Shown here: one piece after another, positions 8,010-17,074 of the stretch
How the letters are laid out: each line of letters begins with the position of its first letter
Position numbering within the stretch: position 1 is the stretch's first letter
Origin: CAWGET01 sp963821715
GTDB taxonomy: Bacteria > Bacteroidota > Ignavibacteria > Ignavibacteriales > Melioribacteraceae
Reading direction: 5' to 3'
DNA: 64,000 nt
NCBI GenBank assembly: GCA_963821715.1
Contig: CAWGET010000008.1
Location: 1-64,000 of the forward strand
Program-made: the position numbers and the translations under genes
Notes under the pieces: generated by a model
What the model was told of the DNA's origin: nothing
Databases searched by the model: none
The model's input: the letters and a program-made list of their open reading frames with translations, nothing else

Positions 8010-9630
8010 GTGAAAGTCCAGTTATTTAGTTTTTTATATATTTTAATAATATGTTCAGCATATTTCTTCAGAATAATTTTCTAAATAATGAAGATGTATA
8101 TTATTTTTTAGAAAGACTTGAAGTTAAAGGGTTGATAGAACTTAATCATCATCAGAAACCTTATTCAAGGCAGTTGATTGCAGAGAAATTAGAAGAACTG
8201 GAAAAGAAGAGAGAAAAATTAAGCGAAACCGAAAAAGCGGATCTTGATTATTATTTAAGGCAGTATTCTTCTCATATAGATCAAGCCAAAGAAAAAGAAA
8301 CTACATTCCTCGGGAAAGACAATTCGGGTATTTATCAGTTTTTCAGCTATAAAGATTCTCTGCTTAATCTCAATCTGCAGTTCGACGGCGGACTGGGATA
8401 CGTTTTTAGAAAAGATGAAATTCCATCATTTGAATACTGGAACGGTTTAAGTTCATTCGGGAGTATTGGCAGTAATTTTTCGTATGATCTTAAATTTAAT
8501 GATATATCTATAACTAATTACAGCAAATTCACTTCAATAGATTTTTCCGGCAAGAAAAGGAATAGCGTTTGCGGTCGGCAGGAAGGAAACAAATTCTTTT
8601 AACTTCGACAGAACGACCGGCAATATTACATTTTCCTGGAAGTGGGGGAATGTTTCGCTCGCTAAAGATTATAATTATTGGGGAACGGGATATAACGGAA
8701 AATTATTTTAGGGGATAAAGCGCCTCCTTTTCCTCAATTAAGGCTCAAAGATATATCCCGCAGAATGGCTCGAGTTTTCAGTATATTCACGGCGAGTTGT
8801 ATTCAAAAGTATTGGATCCTTCCACATACAGGCAGACGGGCGGAACGAGATATCATATTCAGGTAGTGGATAAATTTTATGTTTCGCACATTATATCATT
8901 ACTTCCATTTAAAGATTTACGCTTCAGCATCGGCGAATCGGTAATTTACAGCGACCGGTTTGAATCTATTTATCTTGTGCCGGTTTTATTTTTCAGAATT
9001 GCGGATCATTATTTAACCTACAAAGACGAAGCCGCCGGAAACGCGCAGCTTTTTTCTTCTCTCAGTTATAATATTCCCGGTATAAATATAAGGCTGGACG
9101 CAACAATTTATATTGATGAATTGAGTCTGGTAAAATATGCATCAAGACCGTTATCATTTGCATATAGTTTCGGCGCATTTGTAAGCGGGCTGGGATTTGA
9201 TAATCTTGATCTGCAGTTGGAATATACGAGGATAAATCCATTTGCATACCAGCATTCGGACGACGCGCAGACTTATGCAAGCTACGGATATCAGCTCGGT
9301 CACTGGATAGGGAGCAATGCGGACCAGCTTTTTACAAGGCTTGTTTATTTTCCTTTTTCAAGATCAATTGTCAGGGCGGAGTTTGAGTATACAAGGAAAG
9401 GGGATTTTGTAGATATCTCGGAACCAATTTACCAGGATCATCAGACATTTCTTTACGGCGGTAAAAGCTATTACTTTTCTACCGGACTTTCATTCAGCTA
9501 TGAAATTCTAAATAATCTTTTCTATGAATTCAGCGTAACCAATAGCAATGCCTGGGGCGCAAATAACCTGCTGGATGTTGAGGATTATAAGTTTACGGAG
9601 ATGAGGACAGCGGTGAGATACGGGTTTTGA
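8010..9630 (+). pseudogene. Capsule assembly Wzi-like outer-membrane protein, about five frameshifts
   Basis: Secreted beta-barrel of ~539 residues once corrected. GTG 8010 begins a signal peptide (MKVQLFSFLYILIICSAYF). A helical region follows (YYFLERLEVKGLIELNHHQK), then barrel strands ending in an aromatic residue (VRYGF) as outer-membrane assembly requires. The central segments WGNVSLAKDYNYWGTGYNG, KAPPFPQLRLK and YIHGELYSKVLDPSTY are typical of Wzi-family capsule-attachment proteins. Frameshifts are needed near 8068, 8556, 8706, 8757 and 8778, all without loss of flanking similarity. Either this gene is decaying or this stretch is poorly sequenced. Its place in a polysaccharide locus fits surface attachment. 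Confidence 0.65.
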
Positions 9631-9639
9631 GAAGATCAG

Positions 9640-9750
9640 TTGATTAGTGGATATGATAGGGATAAGGGAGAAAGCGATAAGTGGATTAGAGGAGCGCAGA
9701 GAGCAAAGCGCAGGGAGCAGAGCGTAATAACAGAACGTAAAGGGCAGGAA
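9640..9750. repeat. Low-complexity AGAGC/GCGCAG spacer, inverted copy downstream
   Basis: Words such as GAGCGCAGAGAGCAAAGCGC and GGGAGCAGAGCG fill the gap before the four-helix-bundle gene. Their reverse complement is visible after that gene at about 10165-10206 (GCGCTCTGCTCTCTGCGCTT), so the gene sits between inverted low-complexity tracts. Confidence 0.5.
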
Positions 9751-9755
9751 GTATT

Positions 9756-10109
9756 ATGGTGAAATTTAGATTTCAGGATTTAGTGATATGGCAGAAGTCG
9801 ATAGATATTTCAGATGACCTTTTTGACATTGCCGACGATCTTGAAAAGAGAAAGCTTTTCAGATTTGCGGAACAATTAAGAGGTTCGGGTTTATCAATGT
9901 CAAATAATATTGCTGAGGGTTCAGGATCAACGTCAAATAAGGAATTTAAGCAGTTTCTAAATTTTGCGCGACGTTCACTTTTTGAAAACGCCAATATACT
10001 TTTGATATTAAACAGAAGAGATTTGCTCAAAGAAGAAAAATTGGATGGTTTACTTGAACGATTGGATCATTTAAGCAGGCAAATAACTACTTTTAAGAAT
10101 AAATTATAA
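9756..10109 (+). CDS. Four-helix-bundle protein (23S rRNA IVS / S23 family)
   Basis: 117 residues with the family signature: FRFQDLVIWQKSIDIS at the N-terminus, then FAEQLRGSGLSMSNNIAEGS and EFKQFLNFARRSLFE. The fold is a pentameric four-helix bundle first found in 23S rRNA intervening sequences and also used by Avd proteins of diversity-generating retroelements. No reverse transcriptase or template repeat is present, so this is a stand-alone member with unknown role. It stands alone between inverted low-complexity spacers, suggesting independent acquisition. Confidence 0.9.
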   Translation: MVKFRFQDLVIWQKSIDISDDLFDIADDLEKRKLFRFAEQLRGSGLSMSNNIAEGSGSTSNKEFKQFLNFARRSLFENANILLILNRRDLLKEEKLDGLLERLDHLSRQITTFKNKL

Positions 10110-10257
10110 ATTTTTATCGCGCGGCGCTTAGTCCTTAGCGCTTAGCCCCTTGCTCTATGCATTAAGACTTTTCCGCTATGCGCTCTGCTCTCTGCGCTTT
10201 GCTCTAAACATATCAAATAAATAAAAATAAAAAATAATTATAGACAAAGGTTAGCAA

Positions 10258-11401
10258 ATGAGTAGTACAAGAAAAAATCTGGCTCTCATCGCCTCATATG
10301 GGCGGGGAAGAGTTGAAATTTGTTAAAGAGGCGTTTGATTTGAACTGGATAGCGCCTTTAGGTCCGCATGTAAACGGATTTGAAGAAGACTTGTGTAATT
10401 ACACACATGCACAATATTCTACAGCATTAAGCTCCGGGACGGCTGCAATTCATCTTGCATTAATTATGCTGGGAGTTAAAAGAGACGATGAAGTTTTAGT
10501 ATCTACATTTACATTTTCCGGTTCTGTAAATCCAATTTTGTATCAGGGAGCGGTTCCTGTTTTTGTGGATAGCGAAGAAGAAACGTGGAATATGGATCCT
10601 GTGTTGTTGGAAGAGGCTATTAAAGATCGAATATCGAAAGGAAAGAAGCCAAAGGCGATCATTTTAGTCCATTTATATGGAATGCCCGCTAAAATTGATG
10701 AAATAATGGAAATTGCCGAACGTTATGAAATACCGGTTATTGAAGACGCCGCCGAGGCGCTTGGGTCTACTTATAATAAACAACATCTTGGGACTTTTGG
10801 AAAAATTGGTATCTTATCTTTCAACGGGAACAAAATAATTACAACTTCGGGCGGCGGAGCAATAATTACAGACGACAAGTATTATGCAGACAAAGCCAAA
10901 TTCCTCTCAGAACAAGCCAGAGATCCCGCACCGCATTATCAGCATACAGAGATAGGGTACAACTACAGATTAAGCAATGTATGCGCCGCAATAGGCAGGG
11001 GGCAGATGTTAGTATTGGATGAAAGAGTAAAAAGAAAAAGAGAAATTAACGCTATATACAGAGAAAATTTAGAAGATTTGCCCGGAGTAAAATTTTTAAA
11101 AGAAAATGAAGAAAGTTTTTCAAATATGTGGCTTTCTTGTACTACTATTGTACCGGAAGAAAGCGGAGGAATTACAAGGGAAGTAATTCGGAAGAAGTTT
11201 GAAGCTGAAAATATTGATTCGCGTCCCTTATGGAAACCGATGCATCTTCAGCCTGTTTTTCAAAATTATCCGAAATACGTAAATGGTGTTTCGGAAAAAT
11301 TGTTCAATAACGGTTTATGTTTACCTTCTGGTACGAATCTTGATGCTAATGAGATGAAGAGAATAATTTCCATCTTCAAAGAAACGTACAATAAGATTTA
11401 A
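10258..11401 (+). pseudogene. DegT/DnrJ/EryC1 aminotransferase (PglE-like), frameshift near the start
   Basis: PLP-dependent sugar aminotransferase converting a UDP-4-keto-6-deoxy sugar to the 4-amino sugar. The main frame is open from 10298 to 11401 and contains SSGTAAIHLAL, the D-A-A-E motif (VIEDAAEALGS) and the PLP lysine in SFNGNKIITTSGGGA. The family's N-terminus (KIWLSSPHMGGEE) is recovered by starting at ATG 10258 and removing one A from the A6 run at 10271-10276. As given, translation could begin at ATG 10298. It is followed within 16 bp by the PglF-like dehydratase, its expected pathway partner. Confidence 0.85.
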
Positions 11402-11417
11402 AATTTATGGAGAAGTA

Positions 11418-13352
11418 ATGCCGTATAAATTTTTACACGATGTAACAAAAGGTTTAAGAAACAGGCATTTTCTAATAATCGATTTTGTAATACTTGCTCT
11501 TACTCCATTTCTGGCTCTTTATCTACGTTTGGACGCAAATCTTGACTTGGTGTTGTACGGAAAAGGTCTTGTCGAGGCTACAATCCTGTTTTTATCAATT
11601 AAACTATTTGTTTTTTATATTTTTGGCTTGTACAGAAGATTTTGGAACTCCGCCAGTATTGATGAAATGGCGCGTTTATATGTAATTGGAACAGTGGCTG
11701 TAACTATTCAGTCGATAGTTTATCTAAATTTAAGACAAATCGGATTTTTAGATCTTGCCGGTCTTCCTCTTTCAATAACTTTAATCGATGGAATAATTGC
11801 CGTTTCTTTGATATCAACCTTAAGATTCAGTATAAGACTATTTGAACGAGCTAATGAAAGATTTAAAAAGGGAAGTAAGGGAAATAATGTAATTGTAATA
11901 GGTGCGGGGCAAGCCGGAATAGCTATCGTACAGGAGATGCAGAGGAATCCGCAGATCGGTTTAATACCTGTAGCCTTTGCAGATGACGACCGCTTAAAGA
12001 AAAATATGAGGATAAGAGGTGTTCAGGTACTTGGAACAACTTCGTCAATACCTGATATAGTAAAGATTACTAATGCAAAAAAAGCTATAATAGCAATGCC
12101 TACAGCTTCCGGAAAAGTTATAAGAAAAATAGCAATGCTTTGTGAAAAAAGTGATGTGGAAACCTTAACAGTTCCGGGAATATTTGAAATATTGAATGGT
12201 AAAGTAAATATAAATACCATAAGGAAGATACAAGTAGAAGATTTATTAAGAAGAGATCCTATAAAAACAGATGTTATTGCGGTTAACCGTTCGCTAAAAA
12301 ATAGAAGAATTTTGATAACGGGAGCAGGCGGTTCAATAGGGAGTGAATTGTCAAGGCAGATTTTAAAGAGCGAGCCGAAAGAAATAATATTGCTTGGTCA
12401 TGGTGAGAACTCGATATTTGATATTGAAAACGAATTGAGAAGGCGAGCTGTCGCAAATAATATTAAGACGAAATTAACATCCAAAATAGCAGATCTTCGG
12501 TTCAAAGATAGACTTAGCGCTGTGTTTAATGAATACAGACCTGAAATAGTATTTCATGCCGCCGCGCATAAACATGTACCGTTAATGGAGGCAAATCCGG
12601 CAGAGGCTGTATCAAATAATATTATCGGAACCAGAAATTTAGTAGAATTATCAATTGAATTTGAAACTGATTCTTTTACTTATATATCAACAGATAAAGC
12701 TGTAAACCCGACAAACGTAATGGGAGCTACAAAACGAGTGGCGGAGATGATTGTATTGGATGCCGCAAAACGTACGGGCAGAAAGTTCGGCGCCGTAAGA
12801 TTCGGTAATGTACTAGGAAGCAGAGGCTCGGTACTACATACCTTTAAGAGGCAAATAGCTTCGGGAGGTCCGGTTACAATTACTCATCCCGATATTATCC
12901 GTTACTTTATGACAATACCGGAAGCCGTTCAGCTTGTCCTACAGGCTTCTACTTTGGGAAACGGTGGAGAAATATTTATGTTAGATATGGGTGATCCGGT
13001 AAAGATTTCAGATCTGGCTAAAGATGTAATTAAATTGTCCGGTTTTACCGAAAGTGAAATTAAAATTGAATATTCCGGACTTAGACCCGGCGAAAAACTG
13101 TATGAGGAATTATTTATTAAAGGGGAATCTTACGAGAAAACTTATCATGAGAAAATATTGATTGCTGCAAATGCTTCGAACTTTATTTGCGAAGATCTAA
13201 ACTTTAATATTGATGATCTATCGTTTGAACTCTCATTCCAAAATAATTACACGATAAAGCATAAATTAAAAAATATAATACCTGAATATGATCCTCAGGA
13301 TTTCCCTGTTAAAGGATCTCCTCAATACCTGGAGTTGCTGAAAGGGAAGTAG
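11418..13352 (+). CDS. UDP-GlcNAc 4,6-dehydratase, PglF/CapD type
   Basis: 644-residue membrane dehydratase. Residues ~15-130 hold four hydrophobic segments; ~150-270 a first Rossmann domain (VIVIGAGQAGIAIVQEM); ~290-570 the catalytic extended SDR domain (ILITGAGGSIGSELSRQI). The active site shows the long-dehydratase pattern Thr-Asp-Lys in STDKAVNPTN and Met instead of Tyr in VMGATKR, as in PglF. It would convert UDP-GlcNAc into the 4-keto-6-deoxy sugar used by the aminotransferase just upstream. Intact, with GGAG before the ATG and a terminator after it. Confidence 0.9.
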   Translation: MPYKFLHDVTKGLRNRHFLIIDFVILALTPFLALYLRLDANLDLVLYGKGLVEATILFLSIKLFVFYIFGLYRRFWNSASIDEMARLYVIGTVAVTIQSIVYLNLRQIGFLDLAGLPLSITLIDGIIAVSLISTLRFSIRLFERANERFKKGSKGNNVIVIGAGQAGIAIVQEMQRNPQIGLIPVAFADDDRLKKNMRIRGVQVLGTTSSIPDIVKITNAKKAIIAMPTASGKVIRKIAMLCEKSDVETLTVPGIFEILNGKVNINTIRKIQVEDLLRRDPIKTDVIAVNRSLKNRRILITGAGGSIGSELSRQILKSEPKEIILLGHGENSIFDIENELRRRAVANNIKTKLTSKIADLRFKDRLSAVFNEYRPEIVFHAAAHKHVPLMEANPAEAVSNNIIGTRNLVELSIEFETDSFTYISTDKAVNPTNVMGATKRVAEMIVLDAAKRTGRKFGAVRFGNVLGSRGSVLHTFKRQIASGGPVTITHPDIIRYFMTIPEAVQLVLQASTLGNGGEIFMLDMGDPVKISDLAKDVIKLSGFTESEIKIEYSGLRPGEKLYEELFIKGESYEKTYHEKILIAANASNFICEDLNFNIDDLSFELSFQNNYTIKHKLKNIIPEYDPQDFPVKGSPQYLELLKGK

Positions 13353-13373
13353 TTTAAGTTTTTTGTTAAAACA

Positions 13374-13405
13374 TTTCAAAAGCGGCTGATGGCCGCTTTT
13401 TTTAT
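13374..13405 (+). terminator. Rho-independent terminator after the dehydratase gene
   Basis: Stem AAAAGCGGC / GCCGCTTTT around a short TGATG loop, followed by a T-run. It closes the pglE-pglF-like transcription unit just before the repeat array. Confidence 0.85.
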
Positions 13406-14095
13406 TTCACGCAGATTTCGCAGATAAACGCAGATAAAAACCGCAGATAAAAACTAAAATGTTCTGCGTAAATCAGCGGGGTTAGCGAGAATAATTTTGT
13501 TCTTTCACGCAGAATTCGCAGATGAACGCTGATAAAAGCCGCAGATAAAAACTAAAATGCTCTGCGTAAATCAGCGGGATTAGCGAGAATGCTTTTGTTC
13601 TTTCACGCAGATTTCGCGGATAAACGCAGATAAAAGCCGCAGATAAAAACTAAAATGTTCTGCGTAAATCAGCGGGATCAGCGAGAACGCTTTTGTTCTT
13701 TCACGCAGAATTCGCAGATGAACGCTGATAAAAGCCGCAGATAAAAAACTAAAATGCTCTGCGTAAATCAGCGGGATCAGCGAGAATGCTTTTGTCTTTC
13801 ACGCAGAATTCGCAGATGAACGCTGATAAAAGCCGCAGATAAAAAACTAAAATGCTCTGCGTAAATCAGCGGGATCAGCGAGAATGCTTTTGTTCTTTCA
13901 CGCAGAATTCGCAGATGAACGCAGATAAAAGCCGCAGATAAAAACTAAAATGCTCTGCGTAAATCAGCGCGATCAGCGAGAATGCTTTTGTTCTTTCACG
14001 CAGAATTCGCAGATGAACGCTGATAAAAGCCGCAGATAAAAACTAAATGCTCTGCGTAAATCAGCGGGATCAGCGAGAACGCTTTTGTTCTTTCA
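13406..14095. repeat. Array A: seven ~98-bp imperfectly palindromic units
   Basis: Units start with TTCACGCAG at about 13406, 13504, 13602, 13700, 13798, 13897 and 13995. Each begins TTCACGCAGA(A/T)TTCGCAGA and ends TCTGCGTAAATCAGCGGGAT plus CAGCGAGAACGCTTTTG. The right end is nearly the reverse complement of the left end, so each unit could fold as a long imperfect hairpin. No coding potential. It fills most of the gap before wecB. Confidence 0.9.
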
Positions 14096-14178
14096 AAGAA
14101 TGTTAAAAACTAATCAAAAATTTTTGATTTTTTATATAAAGAGTTAAATTGTAAACAAATAAAACGATAAGGTAAAGT

Positions 14179-15273
14179 ATGAAAATAATTTCAGTAGTGG
14201 GCGCAAGGCCTAATTTTATGAAAGTCGCGCCCATACACAGAGCGTTTAAAAAGTATGATAATGTTGAGCATTTAATATGCCATACGGGTCAGCATTACGA
14301 TGAGAAAATGAGTAAGGTATTTTTTGACGAATTGGAACTGCCTAAACCCGATTTTTATCTGGGAGTAGGAAGCGGATCGCACGCTGAGCAGACCGCAAAT
14401 GTTATGATGAAATTCGAAAAAGTTCTTCTTGAGGAAAAACCGGATCTCGTTATAGTTGTCGGCGATGTTAATTCAACTATAGCCTGCAGTCTAACTGCCG
14501 TCAAACTTCATATTAAGACAGTCCATGTGGAAGCGGGACTAAGAAGTAACGATAGGCATATGCCCGAGGAGATAAACAGGCTTCTTACGGATGCGATCGC
14601 TGATTATCTTTTCATTACAGAAAAGAGCGGGATGGAAAATCTGAAGAGGGAAGGCGTACCCGATGAAAAGGTTTTCTTCGTAGGAAATGTGATGATTGAC
14701 AGTCTCGTTCACTTTTTGGAAAAGACTAAGGATGATGAGACACTGGAAAAATATAGTGTAGAGGCTTCTAATTATGTTCTTGTTACATTGCACAGACCGA
14801 GTAATGTGGATGAGCCTGAAGAGTTGAAAAAGTTGTTTAACTTACTGAATAATGTAGCGGAAAAGCGGAAGGTAATATTCCCGATCCATCCGCGTACAAA
14901 AAACAATCTGGATCGTTTTAATATTTCGTCTCATTTGAGCGAAAATATTATACTCACCGATCCGATAGGATATCTGGATTTTCTGGCTTTGATGAAAAAC
15001 GCAGAGTTGATAATAACAGACAGCGGCGGCATTCAGGAAGAGAGTACTTATCTAGGGGTACAGTGTATAACTCTTAGAAAAAATACTGAGCGTCCTTCTA
15101 CTGTGGAAGTCGGAACGAATCAGCTTCTCGGGAATGATCTTGAAAAAGCTGAAAAAGCCGCGTTGGATGTTTTGGGCGGCAAGAAGAAAGAGGGAAGTGT
15201 GCCCGAGTTATGGGACGGTAAAGCCGCAGAGAGGATTGCGGAAATTCTTGTGAAGCTTCAGTTTGAGAAATGA
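14179..15273 (+). CDS. wecB: UDP-N-acetylglucosamine 2-epimerase (non-hydrolysing)
   Basis: 364 residues, full length for WecB/MnaA. Signature segments are VVGARPNFMKVAPIHRAF, CHTGQHYDEKMS, VHVEAGLRSNDRHMPEEINR (with the catalytic Asp/Glu residues) and TDSGGIQEESTYLGVQC. It interconverts UDP-GlcNAc and UDP-ManNAc, feeding ManNAc or ManNAcA sugars into surface glycan. It is intact and lies alone between repeat arrays A and B, detached from the other sugar genes. Confidence 0.95.
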   Translation: MKIISVVGARPNFMKVAPIHRAFKKYDNVEHLICHTGQHYDEKMSKVFFDELELPKPDFYLGVGSGSHAEQTANVMMKFEKVLLEEKPDLVIVVGDVNSTIACSLTAVKLHIKTVHVEAGLRSNDRHMPEEINRLLTDAIADYLFITEKSGMENLKREGVPDEKVFFVGNVMIDSLVHFLEKTKDDETLEKYSVEASNYVLVTLHRPSNVDEPEELKKLFNLLNNVAEKRKVIFPIHPRTKNNLDRFNISSHLSENIILTDPIGYLDFLALMKNAELIITDSGGIQEESTYLGVQCITLRKNTERPSTVEVGTNQLLGNDLEKAEKAALDVLGGKKKEGSVPELWDGKAAERIAEILVKLQFEK

Positions 15274-15305
15274 GAAATTTATATTAAAAATAATACTTTT
15301 GTACT

Positions 15306-15490
15306 TTCACGCAGATTTCGCGGATAAACGCAGATAAAAGCCGCAGATAAAAAACTATAATGCTCTGCGTAAATCAGCGGGATCAGCGAGAACGCTTTTG
15401 TCTTTCACGCAGAATTCGCGGATGAACGCAGATAAAAGCCGCAGATACAAAGATGAAATAATTCTGCTTAAATTGGCGTGAACGTTTTTG
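15306..15490. repeat. Array B: two units of the ~98-bp repeat
   Basis: Two copies beginning at about 15307 and 15404, the second degenerate at its right end (CTGCTTAAATTGGCGTGAAC). It lies between wecB and the GxxExxY gene. Confidence 0.85.
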
Positions 15491-15523
15491 CTTTAGCGTA
15501 TAATTAACTACTTAAATATACTT

Positions 15524-15905
15524 ATGGTTAAAGAAAACGATATATCTTATGATATTAGAGGAGCTATTTTTAAAGTATACAATAATCTTGGTCCGGGACT
15601 GTTGGAATCCGTTTATGAGAAGGCGCTGGCTTATGAGATAAGGAAACTTGGGCGAAATGTAAAAACTCAAGTAGCTCTTCCGGTTGTGTATGAAGATCAA
15701 TCAGTCGAACTTGGATTTAGACTGGATTTAGTTGTAGATGGTTTAGTAATTGTCGAGATTAAATCGGTTGAAGCTTTGGCGCCTGTTCATCATAAGCAAT
15801 TGCTAACATACCTTAAGACTCACTGATCTAAAATTAGGGATATTAGTTAATTTTAATTTAGATGACATAAATAAAGGTATTGTTAGAATTGTTAACAAAT
15901 TGTAA
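15524..15905 (+). pseudogene. GxxExxY protein, one frameshift
   Basis: Family defined by the motif seen here as NNLGPGLLESVYEKAL, followed by ELGFRLDLVVDGLVIVEIKS, a D...E-x-K arrangement like PD-(D/E)xK nucleases. The first frame stops at 15826 after LLTYLKTH. Removing one C at about 15823 gives the expected ending DLKLGILVNFNLDDINKGIV, closing at 15905 with 126 residues, the usual family size. Function is unknown; nuclease-like fold is inference. It is bounded by repeat arrays B and C. Confidence 0.75.
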
Positions 15906-15910
15906 AGGGT

Positions 15911-16956
15911 TTCACGCAGAATTTCGCGGATAACCGCAGATAAAAGCCGCAGATAAAAACTAAAATGTTCTGTGTAAGTCAGCGGGATTAGCGAGAACGC
16001 TTTTGTTCTTTCACGCAGATTTCGCGGATAACCGCAGATAAAAGCCGCAGATAAAAAACTAATAATGTTCTGCGTAAATCAGCGGGATCAGCGAGAACGC
16101 TTTTGATCTTTCACGCAGATTTCGCGGATAACCGCAGATAAAAGCCGCAGATAAAAACTAAAATGCTCTGCGTAAATAAGCGGGATTAGCGAGAACGCTT
16201 TTGTCCTTTCACGCAGAATTCGCAGATGAACGCAGATAAAAGCCGCAGATAAAAACTATAATGTTCTGCGTAAATCAGCGGGATCAGCGAGAACGTTTTT
16301 GATCTTTCACGCAGAATTCGCGGATAACCGCAGATAAAAGCCGCAGATAAAAACTAAAATGCTCTGCGTAAATCAGCGGGATCAGCGAGAACGCTTTTGA
16401 TCTTTCACGCAGAATTCGCGGATAAACGCAGATAAAAGCCGCAGATAAAAACTATAATGTCTGCGTAAATCAGCGGGATCAGCGAGAACGCTTTTGTTCT
16501 TTCACGCAGATTTCGCGGATAAACGCAGATAAAAGCCGCAGATAAAAAACTATAATGTTCTGCGTAAATCAGCGGGATCAGCGAGAACGCTTTTGATCTT
16601 TCACGCAGAATTCGCGGATAAACGCTAACAGTCATAAAATTTGCTCCGCAGATAATATTTATATTGGGAGAGTTCGGAAAATTGTAATGAGTAATTTAGC
16701 TGCGATAAAAAAATCAGCGCGATCAGTGAGAACGTTTTTGATCTTTCACGCAGAATTCGCGGATAAACGCAGATAAGAGCCGCAGATAAAACTAAAATGT
16801 TCTGCGTAAATCAGCGGGATCAGCGAGAACGCTTTTGTCTTTCACGCAGATTTCGCAGATAACGCAGATAAAAGCCGCAGATAAAAAACTAAAATGTTCT
16901 GCGTAAGTCAGGATAGAGAACGTTTTTGATCTTTCACGCAGAATTCGCAGATGAAC
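15911..16956. repeat. Array C: about eleven units of the ~98-bp repeat
   Basis: Starts of TTCACGCAG at about 15911, 16010, 16110, 16208, 16306, 16404, 16501, 16600, 16745, 16841 and 16932. The eighth and last units are cut short and continue into a different ~84-bp sequence. Unit-to-unit differences are mostly A/T choice in GCAGA(A/T)TTCGC and GATGAACGC versus GATAAACGC. Confidence 0.9.
16625..16706. repeat. Copy 1 of ~84-bp element attached to truncated repeat units
   Basis: Core shared with 16957-17040: ATATTGGGAGAGTTC plus GAAAATTGTAA(T/C)GAG(T/C)AA and GCGAT. It follows a truncated ~98-bp unit at GAACGCT. No coding function seen. Confidence 0.7.
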
Positions 16957-17040
16957 GCTTACATTCATATAATTTTTCCGAAGAAAATTCTTATATTGGG
17001 AGAGTTCCGAAAATTGTAACGAGCAACTTGGTTGCGATCG
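16957..17040. repeat. Copy 2 of ~84-bp element, upstream of the SLC12-like gene
   Basis: Same core as at 16625-16706, again following a truncated ~98-bp unit. It ends about 35 bp before the ATG of the transporter, so it may contribute to that gene's leader. GCAACTTGGTTGC near its end is a short hairpin. Confidence 0.7.
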
Positions 17041-17074
17041 CAAAAAAATAAGCTCAATCAATCAAGCGCGGTAT

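Noticed and set aside
9756..10109. Accessory (Avd) gene of a diversity-generating retroelement
   Set aside because: Same fold, but there is no reverse transcriptase, no template/variable repeat pair and no target gene nearby.
13406..16956. CRISPR array
   Set aside because: Units are contiguous ~98-bp repeats without unique spacers of regular size, and no cas genes are present.
16405..17061. Minus-strand open frames inside array C
   Set aside because: They are translations of the ~98-bp repeat (recurring ...RILRERSKAFS...), with no start signal and no support outside the array.
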